Assembly (NCBI RefSeq): GCF_902459465.1 | Contig: NC_047082.1 | Location: forward strand, 8,287,407 to 8,351,406 | DNA from: Asterias rubens | Taxonomy: Eukaryota > Echinodermata > Asteroidea > Forcipulatida > Asteriidae | Length of the DNA stretch: 64,000 bases | Direction of reading: 5' to 3' | Shown: positions 31,801 through 43,800 of the stretch, in pieces | How positions within the stretch are numbered: the stretch's first letter is position 1 | Layout of the letters: every line of letters begins with the position of its first letter | Translations under genes and position numbers: made by a program | The notes under the pieces: generated by a model | The model's database searches: none | The model's input: only the letters and a program-made list of their open reading frames with translations | What the model was told of the DNA's origin: nothing

Positions 31801-34800
31801 GGGTTTGGGCTGCCACGCCGCACTTCTGTTTATTTATCAGTTTGCTGGTGCTATGTCAGTATAGTGTTTGCGTTCCCACGGATTGCTTTTTGGCGCGCCA
31901 TTTGTGCTTGCCATTTTATGCAACTTCCCAACGTTTTTCTTTTGCTAAAATGGGTCTCACTGGGTATTCCTTGAAAATGATAGAAGAACAAGCAAGTCCC
32001 CATAGTAAAAGTACTGTATGTTTTTTTTTTAGCTCCGCGTATTTATGCTAAATGCAAAATGTACAGTGTTTTCAAAATTGCGTAGAGCTGCGCACCAAGT
32101 TTACTTGAAGATTACTAAGCCGTCACAGTGTGGGAGTGGAATACAGAGAAATATAGCGCTTCCTGCGTTCCTTATTTGTTGTATTGTCGCCCTTGTTGGA
32201 TTACAGAAACGCTAATATTTTTCCATACCACTCGTGTTTGTTTGATAATAATAATTAACAATTGCTGGGGGTTTTTGTGCTGAGTGCTAACTGTAACATT
32301 TTTCATGCTGAGTGCTAACATTTTTCATTGTGTTTGAGTGTCTATGATTTATTTCAAAAACTTTTATTTCATTGTACTGTAGTTTGAATCAATGACATGC
32401 AGACTACTTCCTCATTCTTTATTTTAGAGTGCTCTTTTCAAGTAGAATCAATGGCGTAGTTTGGAAATTAAGATTTTCCTACAAAGATGCACAAGAACCA
32501 AGTCGGAGAGTTTAGCTCTTGTTGTGTACCTAATAACTTAACAAATTCTACACAATGAAAACTTACTTGGTTAAAAACCAAGAAAACTTGTTGGTACAAA
32601 TTAAACATCGATTGATAACGTAACCCCTTTGAAGCAATAGTTTACAAAGAGAAAGAGGTTGATTTTTTAACCACTAACCTAAATGACTAATTTGAATATG
32701 AGAACCTAGAGCTGCAGGCGTGCAGCCTTACTCAGCCATCTGAAAGCACACAAATTTGTGCAACAAGTGAGTTTTTTCTTTCAGTAACTTTGAGGACCAA
32801 TTGAGTCCAAATTTTTACAGGTTGTTATTTTATAAATGTGGTGGTGGGATACATCTTAAGTGAGGAAACTTGACAATTGCAAAGAGTCATGCCTTTAATC
32901 TCCACACCAAAATGCCAAAACAACTTTTACAAATTCAGGATTTGTTTCCTTTTTTTTGTAGATCATTGTGTTTGACAAGTTTAGGGGGAAAACCAAAGCG
33001 TCAGAGACATGTTGTCAGACAATGAGGAACTGTCTGGACTGTACAAAGATTTTAGGATGTACCTGTGCAAAGCAGACCCCCTTTCATAGCAAAACACCCC
33101 AACCATGGCAAATCAGCTTAAAATCTCTTCACATGCTTCTAATCTCAAAATATCACTCTGGAGTTGGGGTTGCTTGCCATGGTAGGGTTATACAGCACCC
33201 ATACTCGACAGCCGATCACAATAGCAGCCTTTGTGTTTTAAAAGTAGTAGAGAACATTGGATTGGTATTAATAGTCTGGGTCACAATGATTTCATTGTGA
33301 ATTGGGTCAACATGATTTCATTGATTGAAGTTTATTGATTATTTACCAGTGGTTCTCAATAACAATAGCTGAGATCAAAGGGCGTAGTTCAGAGGTAGCC
33401 TCCACTCAAAGGAACAGGTGTCACTCATCAAAAATAACATCATATTTTCATCATAATTTATGAATGCATGATGTACTTTGGAATGTCCGCTAGCAATGTG
33501 GTTATTGGCTGGCAAGTTTCTTTCGGGAGTCGTTGCCTTAACAACCACCTCCCTTGGCCTTTTTGCCAACAGGGGACCTCAATATCCTGTCGCTCCACTT
33601 CAAATTGGTTTGATTTTATAATGGAATGTGTGCCCAGCAGGGCTTTGATTTGGGGGGAAAACAACTATACTGCTGGGCGTGTACTTTGTAGCTGAATATT
33701 GACTAGTCTTGGTTAAAGACTCTCCTGTTACTATCACAAGAGGGTGCGCTCTCACCATAGACCACTATCATAGACCTTTTCGCAAATACCGGGGCGCGCG
33801 CGTAAAGCTTGGAATTAGGTGCATTGTGGTCTTGCTGGTATCCAAATTTGATCCATATCTATCCCACAATGCACCTCATTCAACAGTCTGCGCTTGCGCA
33901 TTGGTATTTGCGATAAGGTCTATCCCGAGAATGGTGAGAGCACGCCCTCTTGTGACAGCAGTCTATGGTGAGATATTAATAACAGGAGAGTCTTGAAAGT
34001 TTCAGAAAACGAACACCCTCAAGCTACTGGGCAATCTCACTGGCCTGGTTGGTAAAACGTTTGCTCAAGAATCGCAAAAGTCGTGGGTTCGAATCCCATC
34101 CGTAACTCAGTAATAGGCCTCTTATTTTATATTTTTCACAGAACTTTGGAAAGTACCGAGTACACGATGCTAAACACACATCAGTGTAGTGTTGTAAGGG
34201 AAAACAATTTTTTTTTAAAACAACAACTAAGTTTCTAAAAAACAACTTGTGAACGGTTTTACCTACTTTTTAAATTAGTTTGTTTTTTGTTCTATTTTTA
34301 TTAGAGTTTAGGGTGGGTTGGTCTTGGGTGGGTTGCTTTCAGCTGACACGAAAACACATTGAACTGAAATAGTCTGCGTTTATATTTAAACATAAATTAA
34401 AACATGACCTCCTTTTATACAGGTGATCCTTGTGCTCCTTTTATTAGCATTTTCCATTGCCATTGGAGTTGGTGCCAGAAACGCTGCCAGTGAGTACAAC
34501 CACGATTTCTTTTGTTGTCAAAATGTTTTTTGTTTCTTTTCTAGAATGTTCAGCCAACTCTGACAAAAGAGTAATGTTCTGCCTGGTTTCGAATTGGGTC
34601 TGATAAACATGAGTGTATTGTTAAGTACATGTAACGCACACAAATGACAGGAGCATTGTACAGGTTTAATGGAATGGCATATTTTCGGTTCTTGTTAACG
34701 CTTAATTGTGCGAATTTCCTGGATTGTACAAAACGAATCTTGAATGTGAATGCTTTTTTAAAAGATTCTTAGCTCTCTTTATTACTTTGTTGAAATTATA

Positions 34801-37800
34801 ACTTACAAATTCATTTTTATACAAACTTGATTTAATTTTTCTCATAAAGCGTTTCTTTTTTGTCAGATCTTTTACTTTCATGTTTGTTACTTTTTTTTCA
34901 TGAAATTAAAACTTAAAGCATTTCAAGGGCACCAAGGCAACCAATGTCCAGGGGGCATTGAGGCGATCGCTTTGTTGCCTCCCTGAACTATCAAGTCTGT
35001 CTTTTAACTTGTGTTTCTTATTTCTTTTTAGATGTTACATTCGAAGGTGCTTTCGCTAAAACGGAGGGATCAGACTGCTCAAAATTGTGTTTACCAACAG
35101 AAAAGTATGTATTTTTATTCTTAAATGTAACTTACTACTTGTTAAAGTGGTCTGGACACCAACATGCATGTACATTATGCATAAAATAACAAAACTGTGA
35201 AAATTTGAACTCAATTGATTGTTGAAATTGCGAGAGAATAATGGAAGAAGAAACACCCATGTTGTCGCACAAGTTGTGTGCTTTCTGATGCTTGAATTCG
35301 AGACCTTAGCTGAGGTCTCAAATTCAATTCAAATATTTTAGTGAGAAATTACTTCCGTCTCAAAAACTACTTTACTTCAGAGGGAGCTGTTTCTCAAACA
35401 GCTCTTCATTACTCGTCACCAAGTAATCTTTTTTGCTAAGAATTATTTTGAGTAATTACCTACAGTGTCCAGTGCCATTAAATGTACTTATTACTTGTTA
35501 AAGATACTGTTCAGTAGTAGGATCGACCAAAGGAAATAAATCTAACACTTGGAGGTTTTGATAATGTGCACACAACCCACCGTGGATAATTAGTTGCAAT
35601 AGAAAAAGTTGAATAAGTCTACAATTGGAACACTGACAAAGTTTAATGGAATTAATTTGTTCCTCTGTATTTCCCAGTTATCCATCAGCTCCCTTGGTAG
35701 TTATTGCACTCAATGGTTTTGCGAAAGAGTTCCTTTCGGAAAGGAAGCTCGTCAAAAATCTTGCTCGTCTTGGTAAGTCATTTTTTTGTAACAATTTGTT
35801 TGTGTAACAGCCCTTAATTTGCACATATTGGCGTGTAAATTGCATGTATCTGCTTGATGCTACATGTAGTTTGTGCATGTAGGCCGGAACCCTGGTCTTA
35901 TATGTACGATCCTGGAAATACGAGTTTGTTGCACCATGACAAATTTTGTTTTTATCTTTGAACTGAAAAGTCCCCAATTCAAATTGTAGTAATGAAGTAA
36001 ATAACAATCCAATAAAAGCTAAGTAGTATGTATACCCAATTAGTTTTCTACCTTCTGCCAAGGTAGAAGTTAAAAAGCAGCTGACAGTTCTTTTCAGAAC
36101 TAAGAAGTCTCCTGAATTCCAAAAATCTACGCCGCGATAGTAGAATAAAAAACATGTAGTTCTCAAAAGAACATAATCTACCTGGTAAGCAGTTACACAC
36201 ATGGTGTAACCGCAAACCAAATTATTATATACATGTACAAGTTAGTATGTCATCAGTCATTGTTGCACTGATGTGATCATACTTTTTTCTCACAAAAACT
36301 TGAATAATTTGTATTGACTTTTTGACTAGAATTGTAAAAAGAACAGTAGTTGACTTTTTTTGCATTGATGTTGTTTTTCTGTTGTAGGTGATTGTGGAGT
36401 CATAGGTAACACCATTCCTTCATATCCTTCCACTGCGATACCAAACCTGTATTCAATAGTCACAGTGAGTATTTCAGTGCAAACATTTTGATATAATGAA
36501 ACAAAAAATTAAGAAAGTTTTTGTAGCCCGATTGTATTATTTGCATTTCTTTGTTCTTCATTGTATGGATTATATAATGAAGCCATTCGATATTAAAAAC
36601 TATAATATTTAGGTGGGTGTGCGGATCAAAACAATTTAGTTTTTGTTTCCTTCTGAATGACCCCTTTAAGTGTAAATTTATCTTGTTTGCTTGTTTTTTG
36701 TTTGTTTGTGTCTAGGGTATTCACCCATCCTACCAAGGTAAAGCAGGTGATTGGTTAAGAGCATACGGTATGAATTCAACTGAGTTTGGTCCTGGTAACT
36801 ACCCCAATAGCTACAGCAGGCGAGACCCGCGGTGGTTCCAGACCAACGGAGTAAGATCATGTTTTGTACATTTTTTCCTATTTCTTATTTTCCCATGAGG
36901 GAGTGTCTAACATTTCAAGGCCATGGACTCTTTAAAGGCACTGGACACTATTGGTCATTAGTAAAAATAATTTTAAGTATAAAATCTTACTCGGTAATGA
37001 GCAATGGAGAGCTTTTGATAGTAAAACATTGTGATGAATGGCTCCCTCTGAAGTAACATAGTTTTGCTAGAAAGAGGTAATTTCTCACTCAAATTAAAGA
37101 CTTCATGTATTTAGCATCTGAAAGCACACATATTTGTGCACCAATTTTTCTTGCAACTAGGATGACCAATTGGTTCAAAACTGTTCACTGATTTGTAAAT
37201 ATATATGCATATGTTTGGATACACCAAGTGAGAATACTGGTCTTTGACAATCAACAGGTCTCCAGTGTCTTTGAACAGACGCCGATGTAACGGTAAATAC
37301 AAGTTATATTCTTTATCCCCGATGCCAAAAATAACATCTTATTGTTTTACTTTTCTTGGCAGCTCTGGGGCACTGCTGCTGACAGTGGGATGCTCACAGC
37401 CAGCCATTCTTGGATCGGTCGTCAAGGTGACATCGATGAGGATCGGCCCCCATCACCATCGTATTATCAAACGTACCACAGGTAGGAGACATGAACACAC
37501 GGAAGAATTTTCTGAAAGCATGAAATTTTTCATTTTGAGCCTAACTCACAAGGCTATTCACAAGGCTAAATTTAACTGATGTGGACCCATATCAACTGTC
37601 AAGAGTAATGGAGGGTGACTGATCTCCTATAAATCGGTTACACTTTTACTTTGTTTCTTTCTTTTACTTTCAGTGGGGTTAACTATCGCGACAGAATTCA
37701 GACTGTATTGAACTGGTTGCATCTTGAGCCATCAAAAAGGTAAAAAACTTCTAGAAAAGTTTGGTAAACAAAACTTGTTTTTTTCTTGCTTTAAGAATTG

Positions 37801-40800
37801 TAAAGATAATTTCTCAACCATTCCTTTTCAACCTCATTCCCCAGAGGAATGGTTAAGTTTCAAACACCCCAGGCATTTTGGCCGGGATTGTTGACAACTG
37901 AACTTCCTAATTATCCGAGTGCTAATACAACTGATGTGCTTGTTTGTTTTCTCCGAATAGACCCGGATTTATTACTGTGTACTTTGAGGATCCAGGACAA
38001 ACGGCCATGAAATACGGCATGAAAGCGTCTCAGGTAATCCATAATTTATATATTTCAAGACAAATTAGCAAGGCGAGTTTCATACATTTTGCCTAGTGTG
38101 AACTTTCTAAGAATAATAGGCCACAATTCTGCTGGCCATATTTCATTGCTGAGCAAGCAATGAGTGGGTACCAGTCACATCAATGGTAACAGTAGGGTAT
38201 TCTGACTGGTAACCTATTTTTGCTAAGTAATGCTTGTTGTGCTTTACAGTCTTTATGAAATTTATTTTTGTTGCTGTTTGTTTATTTATACATTTATATA
38301 TTTTTACATTTCTATGTTGTTGTTGTGCTCTTAAATACCAGCTTGTTTTTTTAGGCAATCCTTCAGGCTCCAGCTGTTTCTTTACCTTCATCTGTATTTA
38401 AATTGCTAATTGCTGTATCTTTTAATGTTTTTACTTAATTAATTTCAGTATTATACTTTTATCGACCCAAAAAATGAAATACCCAAAAAATGAAATACCC
38501 AAAAAGTATAAATATAAGTATCCTGTTTTCAGACCATGGATAGTTTAGCCAAGGTGGACAGTGCCATCGGACTTCTTCTTGACCAACTGTTGAAGGACGG
38601 ACACTTGGGGTGCGTCAATATCATGGTTGTATCTACCGGAGGAATGGCAGAGAAGAACTGTGACAGAGTCAGCTACCTCAGCGATGTGAGTACAAAGAAA
38701 ATATATTAATAATAAAAACAAGTTCTTATGTAGCGCATTTCACAAAAAGCGTCTCAATGCGCTTTACATTAGTGCCCTGGTCATTTGGCCAACAACATTC
38801 CTTTTAATCTTTCTCTGTGGACTGTGAGTGTTTGATCACAAAAAAGTCTGTTAAGAGTTTGGGTACCTTTACGCAATATCCACAGATTTACATTTAACTT
38901 GAAAAAAAATGAGGGTAGAAAGCTTCCCTTAAAATATTACTTGACTATAATACATGTACCAGTGCTGGTAAATACTAAAACATTTCAGTGTTTACGCTTC
39001 TTTACGAAGCTGTATCTTCTACAGGTTGTATTATTATTACATAGTCATTCACATTTTGGCATGGGCAAAAACAAAAGGTATCAAAACACTTAATCAGGAA
39101 TGTTCACATCCTCTGTCAAATCTCGCCCCTGTACATTGTGGAACTTGCCTTTGATTTCGAAAGACGGGGACATCAATCAAGCCATTTTGCCCTTGTAGTA
39201 AAACTGTGAGTGTTTGATTACAGAATGGTTGGTTATTAAAACCTTATTTTGCTTCATCAGGATCTGAATGAGGTTGATAAATACACATTGTTTCCTGACT
39301 CTGTGACGTCTGTAGGCAGAATTACCGCCACTAATGAATGTAAGTAGAATCTTATAGTTTGTTTATACCCTTACACCGATGTATATTAACCCTTTGGTGC
39401 ACAGATTAATTTTAAAAGCAATTTTCAATAGCACCCCATGTTGAACATCACACCAAATGAAAGCTCAACAATCACTCTAAACAACCGAAAGATGGCGGTA
39501 TATTATTATGGGGGTTGTAGTTTGTAAGTTATGACTGTTTGTAAAAGTCCAATTTGGCGTGTTTATGGCGACCACCTTGTGCACCAAAGGGTCAAGCATT
39601 GTACATTTACATGTAGTACTTTACCAAAAGTGTTTAGTCCGTTAGTCTGTGTCATTGAGTATCATTTTACAACCAAGAGCACTAGATCAGAAAAATTAAT
39701 GCGACAGTTTTTACTTTTTTAAATTCACAGCTCCTAGAAACTTGGACACTGCCCAAGAAATACTGGACCACTTACAGGTTGGTGTTGTTTTCATAAGTTA
39801 TGTTTATTTTAAAGTGTAGAATCTTGGAGCTTTCTATCTTTTAATGCAGTCTTTCTTTATGTCATATAAATCTCATTTTTGACACTGACCTGGCGACATG
39901 CTTCTCTTTTACAATGCTGCTTCCCTGGTTGCTGGGATACACCATGTGAGAAAACTGTTCTTTAACAATCACCAAAGGTGTCCAGTGCCTTTAATAAGTA
40001 GATCACACCTATAGGTCTCCATTTATTAAGTGCCACACACGAATCCCCTAAATAACTTCACGTGTGCGCTTGCAACATTCATTATCTGTAAACAGCTACA
40101 CTTTAAAAAATGTTTATCCATTTTTGTATAGTCTTCCTCCCTTAATGTTTTTTTCTGGTCCTTTACAGTGCAAAGTGGACCATGGTAAGGTATACACCAA
40201 ACATCTCCTGCCCGTTCAGCTTCACGCCTCCTACGGTTTGCAGCGTGAAGATACCATGGTGTTGATGGACGAGGGTTGGACATTTGCCAAGTAAGATTCT
40301 CAAAACCAAACATGATATTCTCCTACTTTAGTCAGTTTGTTATTTTGCCTTTGGAGAAATCAGATAATTTTTATTTATTTTTAACTTTGATTTTATCCTC
40401 CCGGGGGGGAAACAAGCGGCCAGACCACCATCTAGTGGCCGTAGCAGGAAACAGCTCCACCAACCGACCGGTGGTGCTTCGTTGGTGCAGGATGACTAGT
40501 TTTAAACGTAAACAAAACTTTGTACATGTACCTAAGTTATTGGCTGTGCTTATAGAAAATTCATTTTCAAAGTAGATATTTCTCTTTTCTTTTATCCAAA
40601 CAATTATTTGTTTTAATTTACAGACAGCAAGAAGGCTATAACCGTAGTGTATGCAGAGGCGCTTCAGATGGCTTCAATCCATTCAGTGCCAAAATGCAGG
40701 TATGTATTGACCCAATTCACCTGACGTCATCATCAGAATAATCTTTGACGCGCCCTTTTGGTGGGCATTTTTGGTGACGCAGTGTTTACACGTAAACCTA

Positions 40801-43800
40801 CTGCCCACCAAAATGGTAAGCGTGGCACAGTTACCGTGTCACGTGCATGCACGTACATTGACACCAATGTCGGGTACTTTGTGCAGGCCTGGAAATTTAA
40901 CTTTGAACTGTTGAAAGGGCAAGGCCATTTACTTTTTGCAGAGGGCACTTCCATTGGAAAGTCTTAAAGTTTTTTTTGTTTTTTGTTTTTTTGCAGGGTG
41001 TTTTTATTGGTTATGGTAAGAGTTTCAAAACCGGAACACGTGTCTCTACCGTTAAAAACGTAGACCTCTACAACCTCATGGCAGGTAAGTTCAAAGGTCA
41101 ATTTGATTTTTTTCATGTTTTCATTCAAATCCCGAGAAAAGTGGTTCAATATTCAAGATCTTGAATCAGTTTGGATGTAGAGATTATGAACAGCAGGAGG
41201 GTGGTTGCCACAGTGGAAGGAATGTAGATCGTTTGCTTTAGCACAAATTCAGAACTGATAAATGTTGTCATTAAGCCTTCGAGAATGACTCTGCTAGGGT
41301 CTAAACGCCGGGTCGAAAGTTTTTTGCAAAAGCTAACTCAAATTTTTGTGTTTCAGAACTGATCAATGTCATCCCAAGGAATAACAACGGCACAGCCGGA
41401 CTACTCCGGGCCGCGTTGGTGGCCCCAAGGACGGTCGACACTGACGATGTTGAGTTTGCGTTTGCGAGTAACAATGAGTGTGGGTACCCGAGGGACGACA
41501 TCGAGTATGACCGTAGACAGCGGGTCTCGGAAACGGAATGTGCGTGTTCACAGGCAACACTGGATGTAAGTGCCTTACCTTGGCAAAATTTCATGGCTCT
41601 GCTTACCGCCAAATTTTGAATGTTAAGAGCCATTTATTTGTGGATTTTTTTGTGGATCTCATCCGAAGAATTTGAATTTCTTTTTTTGATGTTATAGAGC
41701 TACTCGGAAACCAGGGATGTCGTCTTAAAAGATATGGACGAGAATCTCAGACGGACAAACTGTAAGTTATTACAATTATAAGTGATAAACAGTTGGGTCT
41801 CCAGTACTACATCTTCCACTAACTTCCTGAAGTTGGATCAGGTTGGTGCAGTGGTGTCTTGCCTTGCCCTCCACCTCTGGGGGCACCGGTTCAAATCCCA
41901 CCAGGGGCACTATGTGGATTGGGGTCTTCAGTCCCTACTTGACCGCCTGGGTTTTCCCTGGAATAATCCTCTGGGGTTTTTCTCCCGCATCCAAAACTGA
42001 AATTTCTTCATCATCTTCTCTTCTCGTTTGGCCCTAATTAGAGAATTGTGAATATTTATCCAGATCCAGAGAAGAGTATTTTTGAGCGTTGAGGTTTTTT
42101 TTTATTTATTTTTATTCCTTATTCAACAAAGAACAAACAAAGCAGACAAATCACAGAAAAAGCATTTTTATCAATTTTTCATTAGCTGATTCCTCTACAA
42201 CAAAGAACGCTCCGTTTGGTCTGCCGAGTATTCGACGTCACTTTGGTCCACCGGGCCAGGAGGGTGCCCAGTCTCCAAATTACTGTCTTCTTCATCAGAA
42301 CAACTTCCTCTCTGCCTATGATAACTTTCTGAAGATTCCGTTCTATGCTTCGCTTGAAGTTCGTAAAGATGTAAGTTTATTCCTTTAAGAAGACCAGTTC
42401 TTTCAAGGTGCTGGACACCTTTTGGTAATTGTCAAAGGTGTCTTCTCACTTGGTGTATTTAAAAATATGCATAAAATTTCAAACCCTGTGAAAATTTGAA
42501 CTCAATTGGTTGCGAAAGTGCAAGAGAATAATGGAATAATAATATCCAGTACCTTTAATAATTGCTTAAAATGGCAATAATATCTCATACATATACCTCA
42601 TCTTTTAATTGTTTACATGGTTGACAATTAATCATTCGACTCTGTTGAGTTAAACTTTTGAAGATAACGGTTTGAAGATAATGATGGTAGAAAGCTTTCC
42701 TTAAAATATTCACAGAAATAATTTTTTGTCTCATTGAGACAAAAATTATTTTAGCATATACAATGGATTTACCAACTCTCCGAAAACATTGCTCGGCGAT
42801 TTTCCCTTTCTTTCTCAAAAAACTTGAAGACTAAAACTTCAACAGGGAAATTATAGTATAACATCTTCATTCTCAGCGAGTAGGGAGTCATGTCATGGCC
42901 GAAAACCTGATCTACTAAAGGTATCAAAACCTTTTAAGAAGGATTATTTTTGTTTTTGCAATTTCAGTCCCCCTCGACTAGACAGATCGTCAACTGCGTA
43001 CGATATGATGTGAGATTAGCACCAGAAAACACACCCAAATGTTCCAGCTACAAGTCAAGCAAGAATCCACAGTTGCCGAGTGGTATGGAGTACGGATTCC
43101 TGTACAGTCCAGGTTAGTGTTCAGTTCAGTACAATTGACGTTGTACAAAGTCAGCCATCTTTACGGCCAATGATAAAGCATTTTTTGTTGAGACAGATTG
43201 TGTATTCCTTTAAAAGATTAATACTATCCTGTGGATGCTATCTCAAACACGTGACCACCTTTTGAAATAAAATTTTCAGATGTTAGTTTATTGTGTACAA
43301 CTTCATTTATGTAGGATTAAAACAATCGAACGATTCCACAAACCAAAGGTATACTTTTGCCTTTAAACAAGCTTATGAAATTCACCCGACCCCAAAGAAA
43401 AATAATAAACTAATACATAGAATTAATTCTTTTATTACTATTACCTTAGTTCAGTTTCTTTTTTCTTTGTCCCTCAAATAAATGTCTCTTTATCGTCAGA
43501 GTTCAAAGTTAGACAACTTTATTTTATTTTGTTTCTCTCCATATGTAGCTCTGGCAGATTCAATCGACAATGAATTCAACGCTTTACTGTCATCCAATAT
43601 CGTACCACAATATCCAGCCTTCAAGAATGGTACGTTACTACGCTTTGATGTAATATAAGTTATCACACAAGCGCGAGTTTAATACAGAACATTTTTGACG
43701 CAGATGATTTTTTCAATATTTGACGGTGGTGATAACAAATTTATCTTCACGCAAATTTCAAGTACAAATGTGATAACAGCATTTGACGCAAAAGGTTGTT

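Noticed and set aside
34040-34110. tRNA gene candidates at SINE heads (34.04, 44.54, 59.75 kb)
   Set aside because: Box A and box B are present but the acceptor and anticodon stems do not pair and the tails are shared repeats, so these are SINEs.
36028-36220. 180-codon minus-strand frame overlapping 35.68-36.22 kb
   Set aside because: Covers ENPP-like exon 6 on the wrong strand and a dispersed Penelope-type fragment; no protein resemblance.
37244-37579. 111-codon plus-strand frame overlapping ENPP-like exon 9
   Set aside because: Different phase from the conserved LWGTAADSGMLTASHSW frame, which is bounded by matching splice sites.
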